A DNA stretch of 64,000 bases from the NCBI GenBank assembly GCA_905221605.1, contig CAJNDS010000602.1, forward strand, positions 250,001 to 314,000, given 5' to 3'. This stretch comes from Symbiodinium natans. Lineage: Eukaryota > Sar > Dinophyceae > Suessiales > Symbiodiniaceae. A program made the position numbers and the translations under genes. The notes beneath the pieces are model-generated. The model did no database searches, had not been told where the DNA came from, and saw only the letters and a list, made by a program, of their open reading frames with translations. Shown here in pieces: positions 12,804 through 24,800 of this stretch (the stretch's first letter is position 1; the number at the start of each line of letters is the position of its first letter).

Positions 12804-15800
12804 GTAAGGGCTCGCTGTGGCGTGCCTGGCTAGGGTTTAGGGTTTAGGGTTTGGAGGGTTTGGGGTTTTGGGTTTAGGGTTTGGGGTTGGAGGTTTTTGG
12901 GTTTGGGGTTTAGGGTTTGGGTTTGGGGTTTAGGGTTTGGGGGGAGAGCACTTGTCAATACTTTTCAAACCGCTAAGCTGCTAAGCCTTCAAGCCCTGCC
13001 TTCGCAGGTTTAGGGTTGATTGGGTTTAGGGTTTAGGGTGTAGGGTCTCGAAAGGGTTGAGGGCTTCAAAGCTTTCGGGTTTGGGGCTTACAGGGATTAG
13101 AGTCAGGGTTCTGGTGGGGTTGTATCCTAGGCTCATTTCAGGTGTGTAGCTTGCTCCCATGTACCGGTAAATGTCCTAAGCCTAAACCCCAAACCCTAAA
13201 CCCTCATCCCTTAACCCTAAACCCTAAACGCCAACCCCCCCTGTCTTCTTCTGGATTATGAAGGTATCCACCTGTAGAAACCCAACTTAGGCTGTAGTCT
13301 GCCTTAGCGAACTCAGAATCCGGGTTTCGGGTACCCCAGGCACAGAAGCCCTAAACCCGAAACCCGAAGCCCGACGCGGCGTCGCCAGGAACGAGTATGA
13401 GGAAAGAGGAGGCCCATCCTACCTTGACATGCAGGCGGGTTGAGGGTTTAGGGTTTAGGTGGGGGAAGTTCGGGAGCTCCGAACTCTATACCCCAAACCC
13501 TAAAAACTAAACACCTAAACCCTAAACCTGTGTGAGTAGGATTGAGGAGCTTAGGCTGTGTGATTCTGCCTTGGGCTTTACTTTGCGAATTTCGAGACTT
13601 CCCGGCTTCAGGCTTTGGGGTGTTCGGTGTTTCGTGTGCAGAGTTTAGGGTTTTGGGTTTAGGATTCAGGACTTTGGGTTGGGGGTTTAGGGTTCAGGGT
13701 TCAGGGTTTAGGTTTGGGGTTTAACCCTTCAACTAATCAAACGATTGGCACTTCATTCAAGCAAACTCCGAGAAGGACAAAAACCCTTTTGATAAATTAA
13801 GTACGGTGTTTGTGAGCGAAAACAATGCACATATTTGAGCTAATTTACTTGATGCTTAAATGTAGAATGAAGCAAAATTAGATCAGGTTTTCTAATAAGT
13901 ATGTTGTATTCGATGTAGCACACTAAAACATTAGCAAACATTTGATTAATCTCATCATTTCATCTAATTTAGATTCAGTATCAACGAAATAAAGGATGGT
14001 AATATAAGTTAGTTCAATGTAGTAAAATCACCCCTGCCGCGCTTTCGCCCACGTGCATGGCAGCGAAAAGCTCTTCTGGCACGTGTCCGGAAATGCGATG
14101 CAGAAAAGCTAACTTTTGCAGTAAAACCTAGGCCCCGGGAGGGGGGGGGGCATATATACATATATATATATATATGTATACATATATATATATATATATA
14201 TATACGTATACACATTATGTTATTTGCTATAGATTATTTTACATGTTTTATGTTACATAGACCCTAGACTCTAAACCCTAAACCCTGAACCCTAAGGAAT
14301 CAGGGCTTGAGGTTTGGGGTTTTTCGGGTTTAGGGTTCAGGGTATGTAGTACAGGCCCGAATCCGCGGCTTGCGCTCAAAGCTGTGTGTGGGGCTTCGGG
14401 GAAGGAGTCGTACCCCAAACCCGTTGTATGCCCTAAATTCACTAAACCCTTACACCTTCAGGGTTTAGGGCTTAGGGGGTGTAGGTCTTATAGGCTTTAT
14501 AGGGTTTATAGGGTTTATAGGGTTCATAGCGTTCATAGCGTTCATAGGGTTCATAGGGTTCATAGGGTCCGAGCCCCAGGCAACGACGCCAGTGGATCCG
14601 CGAGTGTTGGACGCGATGTCCGGAGCTTGGCCAAAGGGGGCCGTGGTAGCACATGACTTCACGGTATTGTTCGAAACCAGTCGCTCTGAAACCCCGGAGG
14701 CCCTAAACCCAACATGGCGGCCGTATCTTATTCTGGGTACTGGTACCATTGCAGAATTAGAAGCCCTTGTGAACAAAGATGCGGCCAAGATGCCCTCATT
14801 AACCAGGAAGGTACAACGCGACCACTTCCCCCGTTCCCTAAACCCTAAACCCTGAACCCGAAGCCCTAAACCTTCTCTACCTACGAATATTTCAGCTCCT
14901 CTGGACCCTTTCGAATCGCCCTAGACCCTAAACCCCAAACCCCAAACCTTAAACCCGAAACCTCGATTCCTCATCCTGGAGAGCTCTCCGCTGAGGCTGC
15001 CCTACTACCACGGCCGCTTTGGCAATCCACACAGCCGGAGTCACTCCTACGGTGCGACTGGGTGCAGGGTTTCGTTTTTAATTTCTAGGGAATAGGTCTT
15101 ATGGTTTTCTGGTTTCTTGAGGGGGTTTAGGGGTTGTACGGGCTTTTCGGATTCGGGTCTTAGTTTTAGGGGTTTAGGCTGGTGTTTAGGTTTGGGGCGT
15201 TTAGGAGTTCAGAAAGGGGCTTTGGGTTTCCAGGAACTGTGACGTTTAGAGTTTTGCATTAGGGTTCTATGTGCGTTAGGGTTTGTGGCTTGGGACCTCG
15301 GGTTTTGTATGGGTGTAGGGGACGTTGGAGTTTAGGCTTTCGGTTTCGTCCTTGAGGGTCTGAGGGCTGGGGGCCAAGCGAAGGGCTCTGGGGGGTCCTG
15401 AAGCCAAGCCCCAAAGCCGACTAAGCCCGAAACCTTGCCATGGAACCCAAACCCTCTCGTGTGCCATAGAGGTTGGGTTTAGTGTGGTGGCACGTCTTGG
15501 TACTTAGAGGGCGCCTGATGTTTTTGGTTCTAGTGCCAAGGGACCCTAAACCCTAAGCCCTAAACCTTCAGCTCCTAAACCCTAAACCCCCCAAGTCCCG
15601 AAACCCCCCCCCCCCCCCCCAAAACTCCTTATACAGCCCCGTACCCACCCTAGACCCCAAACCCTAAACCCTAAACCCTAAACCCTAAACCCTGAACCCC
15701 AGACCCTAGACCCTAAACCCGAAACCCTAAACCCTAAACCCTAGACCCTAGACCCTAAACCCTAAACCCTAAACCCTAAACCCTAAGCCCGAACCTTAAG

Positions 15801-18800
15801 ACCTAAACCCCCCAGCAACCCCGAATCGGGAGGCTGGGATGCAGAGGAGGCCACTGAGAAGGCTGGGGGGGGGGGGGGGGCGGGGGTCTTCCGGGCTGAG
15901 GGACTTGCAGGTTGGTGGTTTATCCGTGTAAAGGGGGTTTGGGGGCTTGATTAAGGATAGATAAGAGCTGGGATTCCCTTTGGTATGCCTTTTGGGGTAT
16001 GGGGATAAGGATGTTCCAACTTTTTGGGGTTTACTGTAGGGGTCTAGGGTTTAGGGTGTCTGCTTACAAGGGTTTATATTGAGTTTCGGAGTTCTGACCT
16101 ACTACCCGAAAACCTCATTCTTGCCCTAAATCTCCCTTTGTCGAGGCACGCGTTCAGATCGCCAACCTGATCAACGCCGATCCCAAGGCTGCAGTGCTTC
16201 TTTCGGGTTCTGATGGGGTTTATTCTTGTTCGGGTTTAGGGTTTAGGTTTCTAAGGTCTGAGACATGGGTGGGGGGGGGGGGGGCAATTTTGTGGCACCT
16301 AAACACTGAACCGGCCGAAGTTTATTCAGAACTCTTGGCCCCCAACCTGAACTCAGGGTTTAGGGTTTAGGGTTTAGGGTTTAGGGTTTAGGGAAGTCCC
16401 CAACCCTAAGCCTTAGAACCAAGAGCCTTTAAACCCGCGCGAGGAGATCTTCTTCACTTCAGGCGCCACAGAGCGGGGGCCTGAGCTTCTCAGGGTTTTA
16501 GGGTTTAGGGTTTAGGGTTTGGGGTTTAGGGTTTAGGGTACTCATAGGGCTTATGGGAATTTGGAGAGTTGTAAGGCTTTTAGGGTTTAGGGTTTGGGGT
16601 TTAGGGTTTAGGGTACTCATAGGGCTTATGGGAATTTGGAGAGTTTTCAGGGTTTTAGGGTTTAGGGTTTGGGGTTTAGGGTGTGGGGTTCGGGTTTAGG
16701 AGGCGTTTACGCTTGGCTGCCTTGATCCTGCAGATCGGCTTCTGGGGGGCCCTTGGAGTGAAAGGGGCTGCGGGCTTGAGGTTTAGGGTTTAGGGTTTAG
16801 GGTTTAGGGTTTAGGGTTTAGGGTTTAGGGTTTAGGGTTTAGGGTTTAGGGTTTAGGGTTTAGGGTTTAGGATGCTTGCAGTTTGGTTTAGGGCTTGCAG
16901 GATCTCACTTTGTCGCTTTGTCAGCGTGCGAGTGGGTGCTAGGGTGGCTGGCATTCCCTTAATCCGGACCTCAAATCTCACACCAGTCGGTGCTCCGTTG
17001 GCCTACCACTCTCACTTTGCTACTGGATCCACAATGTCTCGAGTTTGGGGTTTTTGGATCTTGAGTTTTGGGCTTTGGGCGGTTGCGAAAATGCACGAGC
17101 CATCTTGCAGGGGTGTTTTGGGCACCGGAATCGAGTTGGGCTACCCTGAGCCCCTAAGCCCCTAAGCCCCTAAGCCCCTAAGCCCCTAAGCCCCTAAGCC
17201 CCTAAGCCCCTAAGCCCTGTTTGCAGCGTTTGCAGTCAGCTGCCCCAAGCCCCAAGCCCCAAGCCCCAAGCCCCAAGCCCCAAACCCCAAACCCTAAACC
17301 CTAAACCCTAAACCCTAAACCCTAAACCCTAAACCCGAAACCCGAAACCCGAAACCAGGTCCAACAACATGGCAGTGAAGGGCGTTGCGGAGTTCTACGA
17401 AGGCACCGGCAAGAAGCACATCATCACCACGCAGACTGAGCGGGGAAGCTCAGAGACCAGGGTTTAGGGTTTAGGGTTTAGGGTTTAGGGTTTAGGGTTT
17501 AGGCTTTAGGGTGTTTAGGGTTTAGGGCTTAGGGCTTAGGGCTTAGGGCTTAGGGCTTAGGGCTTAGGGCTTGGGGTTTCGGGCTTGGGGTTTCGGGCTT
17601 GGGGTTTAGGGGGGGTGTAGGGTTTAGGGGCAGACGTCTAACCCTGCAGGTATGTTCCTATCCGTGACTGGGCCTCGACCCCCAGGGTGCCAGGGTTTAG
17701 GGTTTAGGGTTTGGGGTTTAGGGTTTAGGGTTTAGGGTTAGTAGCCCAGCGGCACCCTTTCCTGTTTTTGGTCCAAGGTTCCCTAACAAAGCGCCCAACC
17801 CCCAAGTTGGCACCCTTCTGAAAATGTGGTCAATGGGCTACCCAGACTTGTAAACCCAGTTAAACACACATTGGCTTGGGGCTTCATTCAGGGTTTAAAG
17901 TCGAGAGTCCTTAAAACCCTTGAATATGTTACAACGCGGTTTAGGGTTTAGGGTTAAGGGTTAAGGGTTTAGGGTTTAGGGTTTAGGGTTTAGGGTAAAC
18001 CCTATGAACCCTCATAAATTTAAACCCTACACACCCCATATAAGCCCTATGAGTCCCCTAAACCCTAAACCCTGAACCCTCAACCCTCAACCCTGAACCC
18101 TGAACCCTCAACCCTCAACCCTCAACCCTCAACCCTAAACCCTAGAACCCTAAAACCCTAAAGCCCTTAACCCTCAAGAAGCCCTAGGCCAAACTCTGCA
18201 AACTCTCAGGCACAAGTGCGTCTTGGCCTCTTGCCGCCGCCTCGAGGTGGACAAGGGGTGGCCTCGCCGCCGCGATTGGCAATCAAGTTAGGGTTTAGGG
18301 TTTAGGGTTCAGGGTTCAGGGTTTAGGGTTTAGGGTTTAGGGTTTAGGGTTTAGGGTTTAGGGTTTAGGGTTTAGGGTTTAGAGTTTAGGGTTTAGGGTT
18401 TAGGGTTTAGGCGTTTGCGGGGCTTGGGGGTTAGGGGTTTAGGGTTGAGGTTTTGGGGTTTGGGGACTTGGGCTTTGGAGTTTGGGATTGAGATTCCAGG
18501 GTGTAGGTCATTGAGAGTTTGGGGGCTTACTGTTTGGGGTTAGGGGGTCAGGGGTTGAACAAGGGGTGGGTCGGGGCTTGGGGCTGGGTCAGGTTAGTGG
18601 ACGGCAGGGTTGAGGAGGGTTGCCCAAGTCCTCTTGGCGCCTTTCGCAGACAAGGCGACCCTGGAGGCAATGCTCGGGGCTTCAAACAGCTTCATGCAGC
18701 TTGCGCGCTGGAGACACTGGCGCTTCGAAAGCTGGAAGGCGGCGCAGAGTGGAAGATGAGACGCGGCGTCCTGGGGCGCGTTGACTGTAGTGCCGTTGCT

Positions 18801-21800
18801 TCAACACGCCCGGTCGTGCCCGCTCGATTGCAGCATCCTCGGCGCAGCCCGGGATGTTGTGGGGAGGGAGGTGGGGTGGCACCAACTGCCAAGCAAGACA
18901 TATCCCCACACCTACGACACCAAGCCCCCGAACCCCTGTCACAACCCAAAGCCCTACACCCTAAACTCCAAACTCTAAGCACCACAAGGCCATGACCCGA
19001 GACTCGAGGGATCTTCAAGAAATGGTACCCTGAAGCCTGGGATATGGTTCAGGGTTCAGGTTTTTTGGGGGTTTTAATGCCCCCAACACTAAACCTTGCT
19101 TACAGCTACAGGAGTGTGACCTACCTGCCTGTGGACAAGTACGGGCTCGTTGATCTCAAGGTCCCTCCAAGCGTTTTCGGGATTTTGGCATGACCCAGAC
19201 CCGGGCCCATGTGGGATTCAAGATGGCGTGGTCCAGGGATTCTAAGGGTCTTAAGGGTTCAGGGTCGAGCATGTTCCCTTTAGGGTTCGGGGTTTACGGC
19301 TAAGGGCTTAGGCCCTAGACGAAGACCCTGTGTTGCCACAAGTGTTGAACACGGAGGCAGGGACTGCTCGTCAGCGCTAAATGAACTTCCGAAGCAACCT
19401 GCATCTAACCTTGCCCAACCTCACTAAACCCTAAGCCTAAGCCCCAAAGCCGAAGCCCTAAACCCTAAAACCCTAAAACCCCAAACCCCAAACCCTAAAC
19501 CCTAAACCCTAAACCCTAAACCCTAAACCCTAAACCCTAAACCCTAAACCCTAAACCCCAAACCCTGAACCCTGAACCCTGAACCCTCCACCTCCCAGAA
19601 GGTTGCTTCTTGCCAAGCTTCCCACCCCGAGCTGCGAGCTTAAACCCTAAACCCTAAACCTTAAACCCTAAACCCTAAACCTTAAACCCTAAACCCTAAA
19701 CCCTAAACCCTAAACCTTAAACCCTAAACCCTAAACCCTAAACCCTAAACCCTAAACCCTAAACCCTAAACCCTAAACCCTAAACCCTAAACCCTAAACC
19801 CTAAACCCCAAACCCCAAACCCTAAACCCTAAACCTTCATTCCCTCAGTCCTGCCAAGAACCAGCCAGTAGGAGCTCGAAGATGCCATTCGCGACGACAC
19901 GGCGCTGGCATCCGACTTGGCCGACAAGAGCGGGGTTTGGATGGGTTTAGGGTTTAGGGTTTAGGGTTTAGGGTTTAGGGTTTAGGGTTTAGGGTTTAGG
20001 GTTTAGGGTTTAGGGTTTAGGGTTTAGGGTTTAGGGTTTAGGATTGAGTTCAGGGTTCAGGGGAGGTTTCTCTCGCAAGATGTTTCGCCAAATCTTTGCA
20101 GGGTTTCAGCTTTTTGTTTTACGGATGTTGAAGGCCTAGGCCCTAAACCCTAAACCCTAAACCCTAAACCCTCAACCCTAAACCCTAAACCCTCAGGGTG
20201 TATGGTTGAGGGCTTTCGGGTTGTCGAGGCTGATCTACGTTAGGAGGGGCAGGCTGGAGCACACAGCACCTACAGGCTAAGTATGTATGTTCGGCTACTG
20301 TACCCCTCGCGCTTGGCATACTAAACCCCCAAACCCGTAAACAACAAGATTCCACAAAGCCCAAGACTAACTTGCCCAAAAAGCACCAAGCTCAGATGCA
20401 CTGTGGTACCTTCATTTTCCTTTTTGGTGGGAACCAGACCAGGCTTCTCATACAATACTGACAATTGCCCTTTCCAGTCATAGGTTTCGGATTCAGGCTT
20501 TAGGTTTTTAGGTTGCCCTAGACCCTAAACCCTAAACCCTAAACCCGAAACCCGAAACCCAAAGCCTAAACCCTAAACCCGAAACCCTAAACCCAAAACC
20601 TAAACTCGGGGGTGTAACCCTGGTTTCGAAGGTCTCGGTGATGCACATCAACAACGAGATCGGCACCATGCAGCCGGTCGAGGAGATCGGGCAAATATGC
20701 CAGAAGAAGAAGGCAGGACGGGTTTCGGGTTTCGGGTTTCGGGTTTAGGGTTTAGGGTTTAGGGTTTCGGGTTTCGGGTTTCGGGTTTAGGGTTAGGGCG
20801 GCGCGAAACCTGTTTCTTCAACCCCCTAAGCTCTCATCAGGTTTGGGGTGGGGGAGGGGGCGGCAAGGAGAGTGCTGTCTACCTGGGCCTTGCAACCCTG
20901 AACGCCCAACCCTATCCTAAACTTGCGAGCTTGAAAGGTCCTGTTTCACACCGATGCTGCGCAGAGTGTGGGAAAGGCGCCCAGGGGGTTTACTTGTAAG
21001 CCCAAGCCCGCAAGAGAAAGAATTGCAACCCTGGGCCCTGAGGATCGGCATGCAAAACTCAAGACCCCAACCCACATCCTAGGCGAGGGGAGGATCCGTG
21101 GTGAAAGGAAATGTGTGATGCTACAGGGTGGCCCTAAACCCTAGATTCGCGCTTCAGGTTGGGGGTTCTGGGTTGAAACTCGAGCGGTTTTGAGGTATAT
21201 GAATATGAAGCCTAGACCTCATGCGGGAGGCTCTTTTGCCTAAGTTTCTATGTTATGCTGGTACCCTTCACCCCTAAGCGCCTAACCCCGCAAACCAACC
21301 TGTTATCCACCCTAAACCCCAACCCTCAAACCGAGTGCAAACCCCTAAACCACCAAGCCCTAAACCCTAAGCCCAAGAGGTGTTGGGCCAGAGCCCCTGC
21401 ACACAACCCTTAGACTCTTCAACCCAAAGTCCTCAGCCTTCAGCCCCAACCCTGAGCCCTAAGCCTTAAATCCCTAAACCCTAAGCCCTAAGCTTTGGGG
21501 GTTTGGGGTTCAGGGTTCAGGGTTTACGGTTGAGGGTTTATGGTTTAGGTGGAACACAAGACACTAGACCCTAAACCCAAAGGAGCGAGGGCTTAGTAGG
21601 GCTGAAGAAACCGAGCTCGGGAGAAATTTCCGGGATCTTGCGGGAGGGTTTGTAAAGGACGCTGCGTGCATTTTCGAAAGTCCGAAGCCCTACTTGGGGT
21701 AGGGTTTAGGGTTTGGGGTTTGGGGTTTAGGGTTTAGGGTTTAGGGTTTCGGGTTTCAGGTTTAAGACGCGGCTAACCTCTCAGTGCCAGGTGCCGGTGG

Positions 21801-24800
21801 ATGTGAAGAAGATGAACGCAGCCCTTCTGCCACTTTCCTCGCAGCCCAACCCAGGACCCCTAAACCCTAAACTAAACCCTAAACCCTAAACCCTAAATCC
21901 TAAACCCTCAACCCTAAACCCTAAACCCTCAACCCTAAACCCTAAACCCTAAACCCCAAACCCCAGACCTTACCCAAACCTCAAACACTCCAATCGGCTA
22001 ACGAGGGTCCCTGTACCGCCCTCAACCCCCCCCCCCTTCACCAAATATTCCCAAACTACTGGAGTTCAGGGTTTAGTTGCCTAGGCTTTCGGGTCTCAAT
22101 GTTTGGGGCAGCTCAAACGCAGGTGTACGAAAATAGGGGAGCCCTTAGATAGACCCCCAAAATAGCAGATCCCTTATAGTAAGGACCCTAAGAAGGTAGG
22201 CCTAATTTCGGAAACGCCCAAGTCGACCTGACTCCTGGGGCTCTCCAATTCTTGGGGGTTTAGGGTTTAGGGTTTAGGGTTTAGGGTTTAGGGTTTAGGG
22301 CCTCAAAAGCGTGTTGAGGTCCATCTCCGCCCACAAGATGTACGGGCCGAAGGGTGTGGGTGCCCTGTACGTCCGACGCAAGCCGCGCGCGGGGCGCCGA
22401 GATCCACCGAAATGGAGCCGAAGGGAAACCCCCGTATGGCTAGGTGTTCCCCCCGGAGTGGCGATCCTATTTTGGGTACTACCATACCCGAACCCTAAAC
22501 TCTAAACCCTAAACCCGTGTTCTTTGCTGATTTGCGATCCTATTTTGTGTACTACCATACTCAAACCCTAAACCCTAAACCCTGAACCCTGAACCCTAAA
22601 CCCTGAACCCTAAACCCCAAACCCACCCCCCAAACCCTAAACCCCAAGCCCCACCCCGGTGACACCTGGCGCGCCTGCAAGGTGAGGCTTCGCGCTGTGA
22701 TCGATGGCGGCGGCCAGGACCAGGGTTTAGGGTTTTGTGGGCTTCAGCTTTTCTGGTTTATTTCGGTTTTGGGCTTAGGGTTTACGGTTTAGGGCTTTGC
22801 AGAACCACTACATCTCCTCCCACTTCTTCAAGCACCCTGAGCCCTACACCCTTCACGCAGGTACTTTTTTGTGGGGGTGGAGTTGAACGTTTGGAAACCC
22901 TATGCAGGGTTTAGGGTTTAGGGTTTAGGGTTTAGGGTTTAGGATCATGCTGCGTCGGGTTACTTGGCGTTCCACTCTGTAGGATTGGAGATGCATCTGT
23001 GACCAGCCATCATACCAAGAAAAGATCTGGGCCGGCGTAAGGGTTATGGGTCAACCCTAACCCCTAAACCCCTAAACCCCTAAACCCCTAAACCCCTAAA
23101 CCCCTAAACCCCTAAACCCCTAAACCCCTAAACCCCTAAACCCCTAAACCCCTAACACCCTAAACCCTAACCCCCTGACCCCTGACCTCCTAACCCCCTA
23201 ACCTCTAACCCCCTAACCCTTAAACCCTAAACCCTAAACCTCTCAACTCTCAAATCTCAACTCTCAACTCTCAACTCTCGAAGGAGCGTGGCTTCCGCAG
23301 TGGGACACTGGCCACCCCCACCATCGTCGGCTTCGGGGCGGCCGCCGAGGCGGGTGGGGTTTCGGGTTTGGGGGCGTAGGGCTCCGGGTTCAAAAGGGTT
23401 TAGGGATTTAAAGGTCTTACTCTTAAGTCTAGACGCGAAATTGTACACCCTAAGTCCCTAATGTGTAGTTTTCGGAATTTCCGGGAGCGTGCAGAAGGTT
23501 TTCTGTTGCTGTTCTTTACCGTTTCCATTTTGAATTAGTATCTTCGTTGCGACCATGACAGTCATTCTCAATGCCAGTGTCACTATTATCCTTGTTACCC
23601 TTGTTACCATGTTCATTGCTCGTTGCTATCCTGTCGCCATTTGAAGTGTTATCCTTGGCATGAATCATATCTAATTATGCATATGATCATTCTTATCAAT
23701 AGTATCATGACCACCATTGTTATCATCATGATTCTCATGATTGTGATTATTCTTATTCTCATCCTTTTTGCCTTGGTAAATTTTAATTGTTATCAATGTT
23801 GTCATTCCATACCATCATTTTCATCAACAGGATCATCGTTATCATTGTTATCATTTTGTTTTTTCTTGCATCTCTTTCAACATCATTGGCATTGTCATCA
23901 TTGCCGTCATCACTGTCGTTCTTGTCATCATATGCCTACTTTCTGCTACAAGTGGCTCATGTGCTCTTGGGGCCTTGTCTACCGGCGCGATGCAACAGCG
24001 GCTCGACTCGACAACGAGTGATTATGTACTGAAGGCGGCTGTCATCCCTGTAGCATCTGCGTCTTTGCCTCAATCCGACAGCCTTATCTGGGCAGTCCCC
24101 AAAATGGGTACCCCGAATATCCCCCAAAGCACTGAGATCTGTAGTATAGGAACCCCCCCAACAAGGGCATCCCTGTTTTCGGAACCTCCCATTCTTGTAG
24201 TTTTTCATGGAGGAATTACACTCCTTTTGCGAGCTGTGCATACTATCGCTTTACCCTTGACTGTGGCTCAAGTTGCCGATAAAAAGAGGCGTACTTAACG
24301 GTTTATTTGTTCCCTCATGTGCTGACCTGAAAACTTCAGGTTATCAGCCGTAGAGTCTCACACGATGGCTCTGCAGCTGCAAGATGGGACCATTGATCCC
24401 AATGCGCAACATGATCAGACTGCAACAACCAACTACCAACAGTTCAACCAGTACCGGGTACAGCAGCAGCTGATCATCGTGCAACAAAACGAGGATGCAG
24501 AGCGAGTTCGTATCGAAGCCGAACGCAGACATGCGGAAATCCTGGACATGGCTACAAGACAGGCCCGTGCAGAAATGGGAGAACTCGAGCAACACGCTGA
24601 TGCCCAACATCGCGCACGGATTGAAGTCATCAGTGACCGCATGGACTTTGTGGTTCGTGAGCTACAACAACAACTACTGGAGACCAAGGCAGCACTAAGA
24701 GGTCGAACGGCGGAGCTTGACCAAGCCGCACAGGACGCACACACACTCAGGATGCACAATCTCGAGCTTGAGGCACGAGGTAACATGGTTCTCGAATCGG

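Noticed and set aside
13900-14020. AT-rich stretch as a promoter or origin
   Set aside because: It lies inside an nfs1 intron and has no recognisable signal beyond base composition.
16734-16757. Island reading SASGGPLE before exon 8, considered as the SGATE exon of nfs1
   Set aside because: The segment at 16,444-16,472 gives [10 protein letters not shown] with correct phase, AG|G acceptor and GC donor, so the 16,734 island is left as intronic.
23623-24032. Ile-rich open frames as a membrane protein
   Set aside because: They come from ATC/ATT low-complexity sequence and have overlapping equally open frames.
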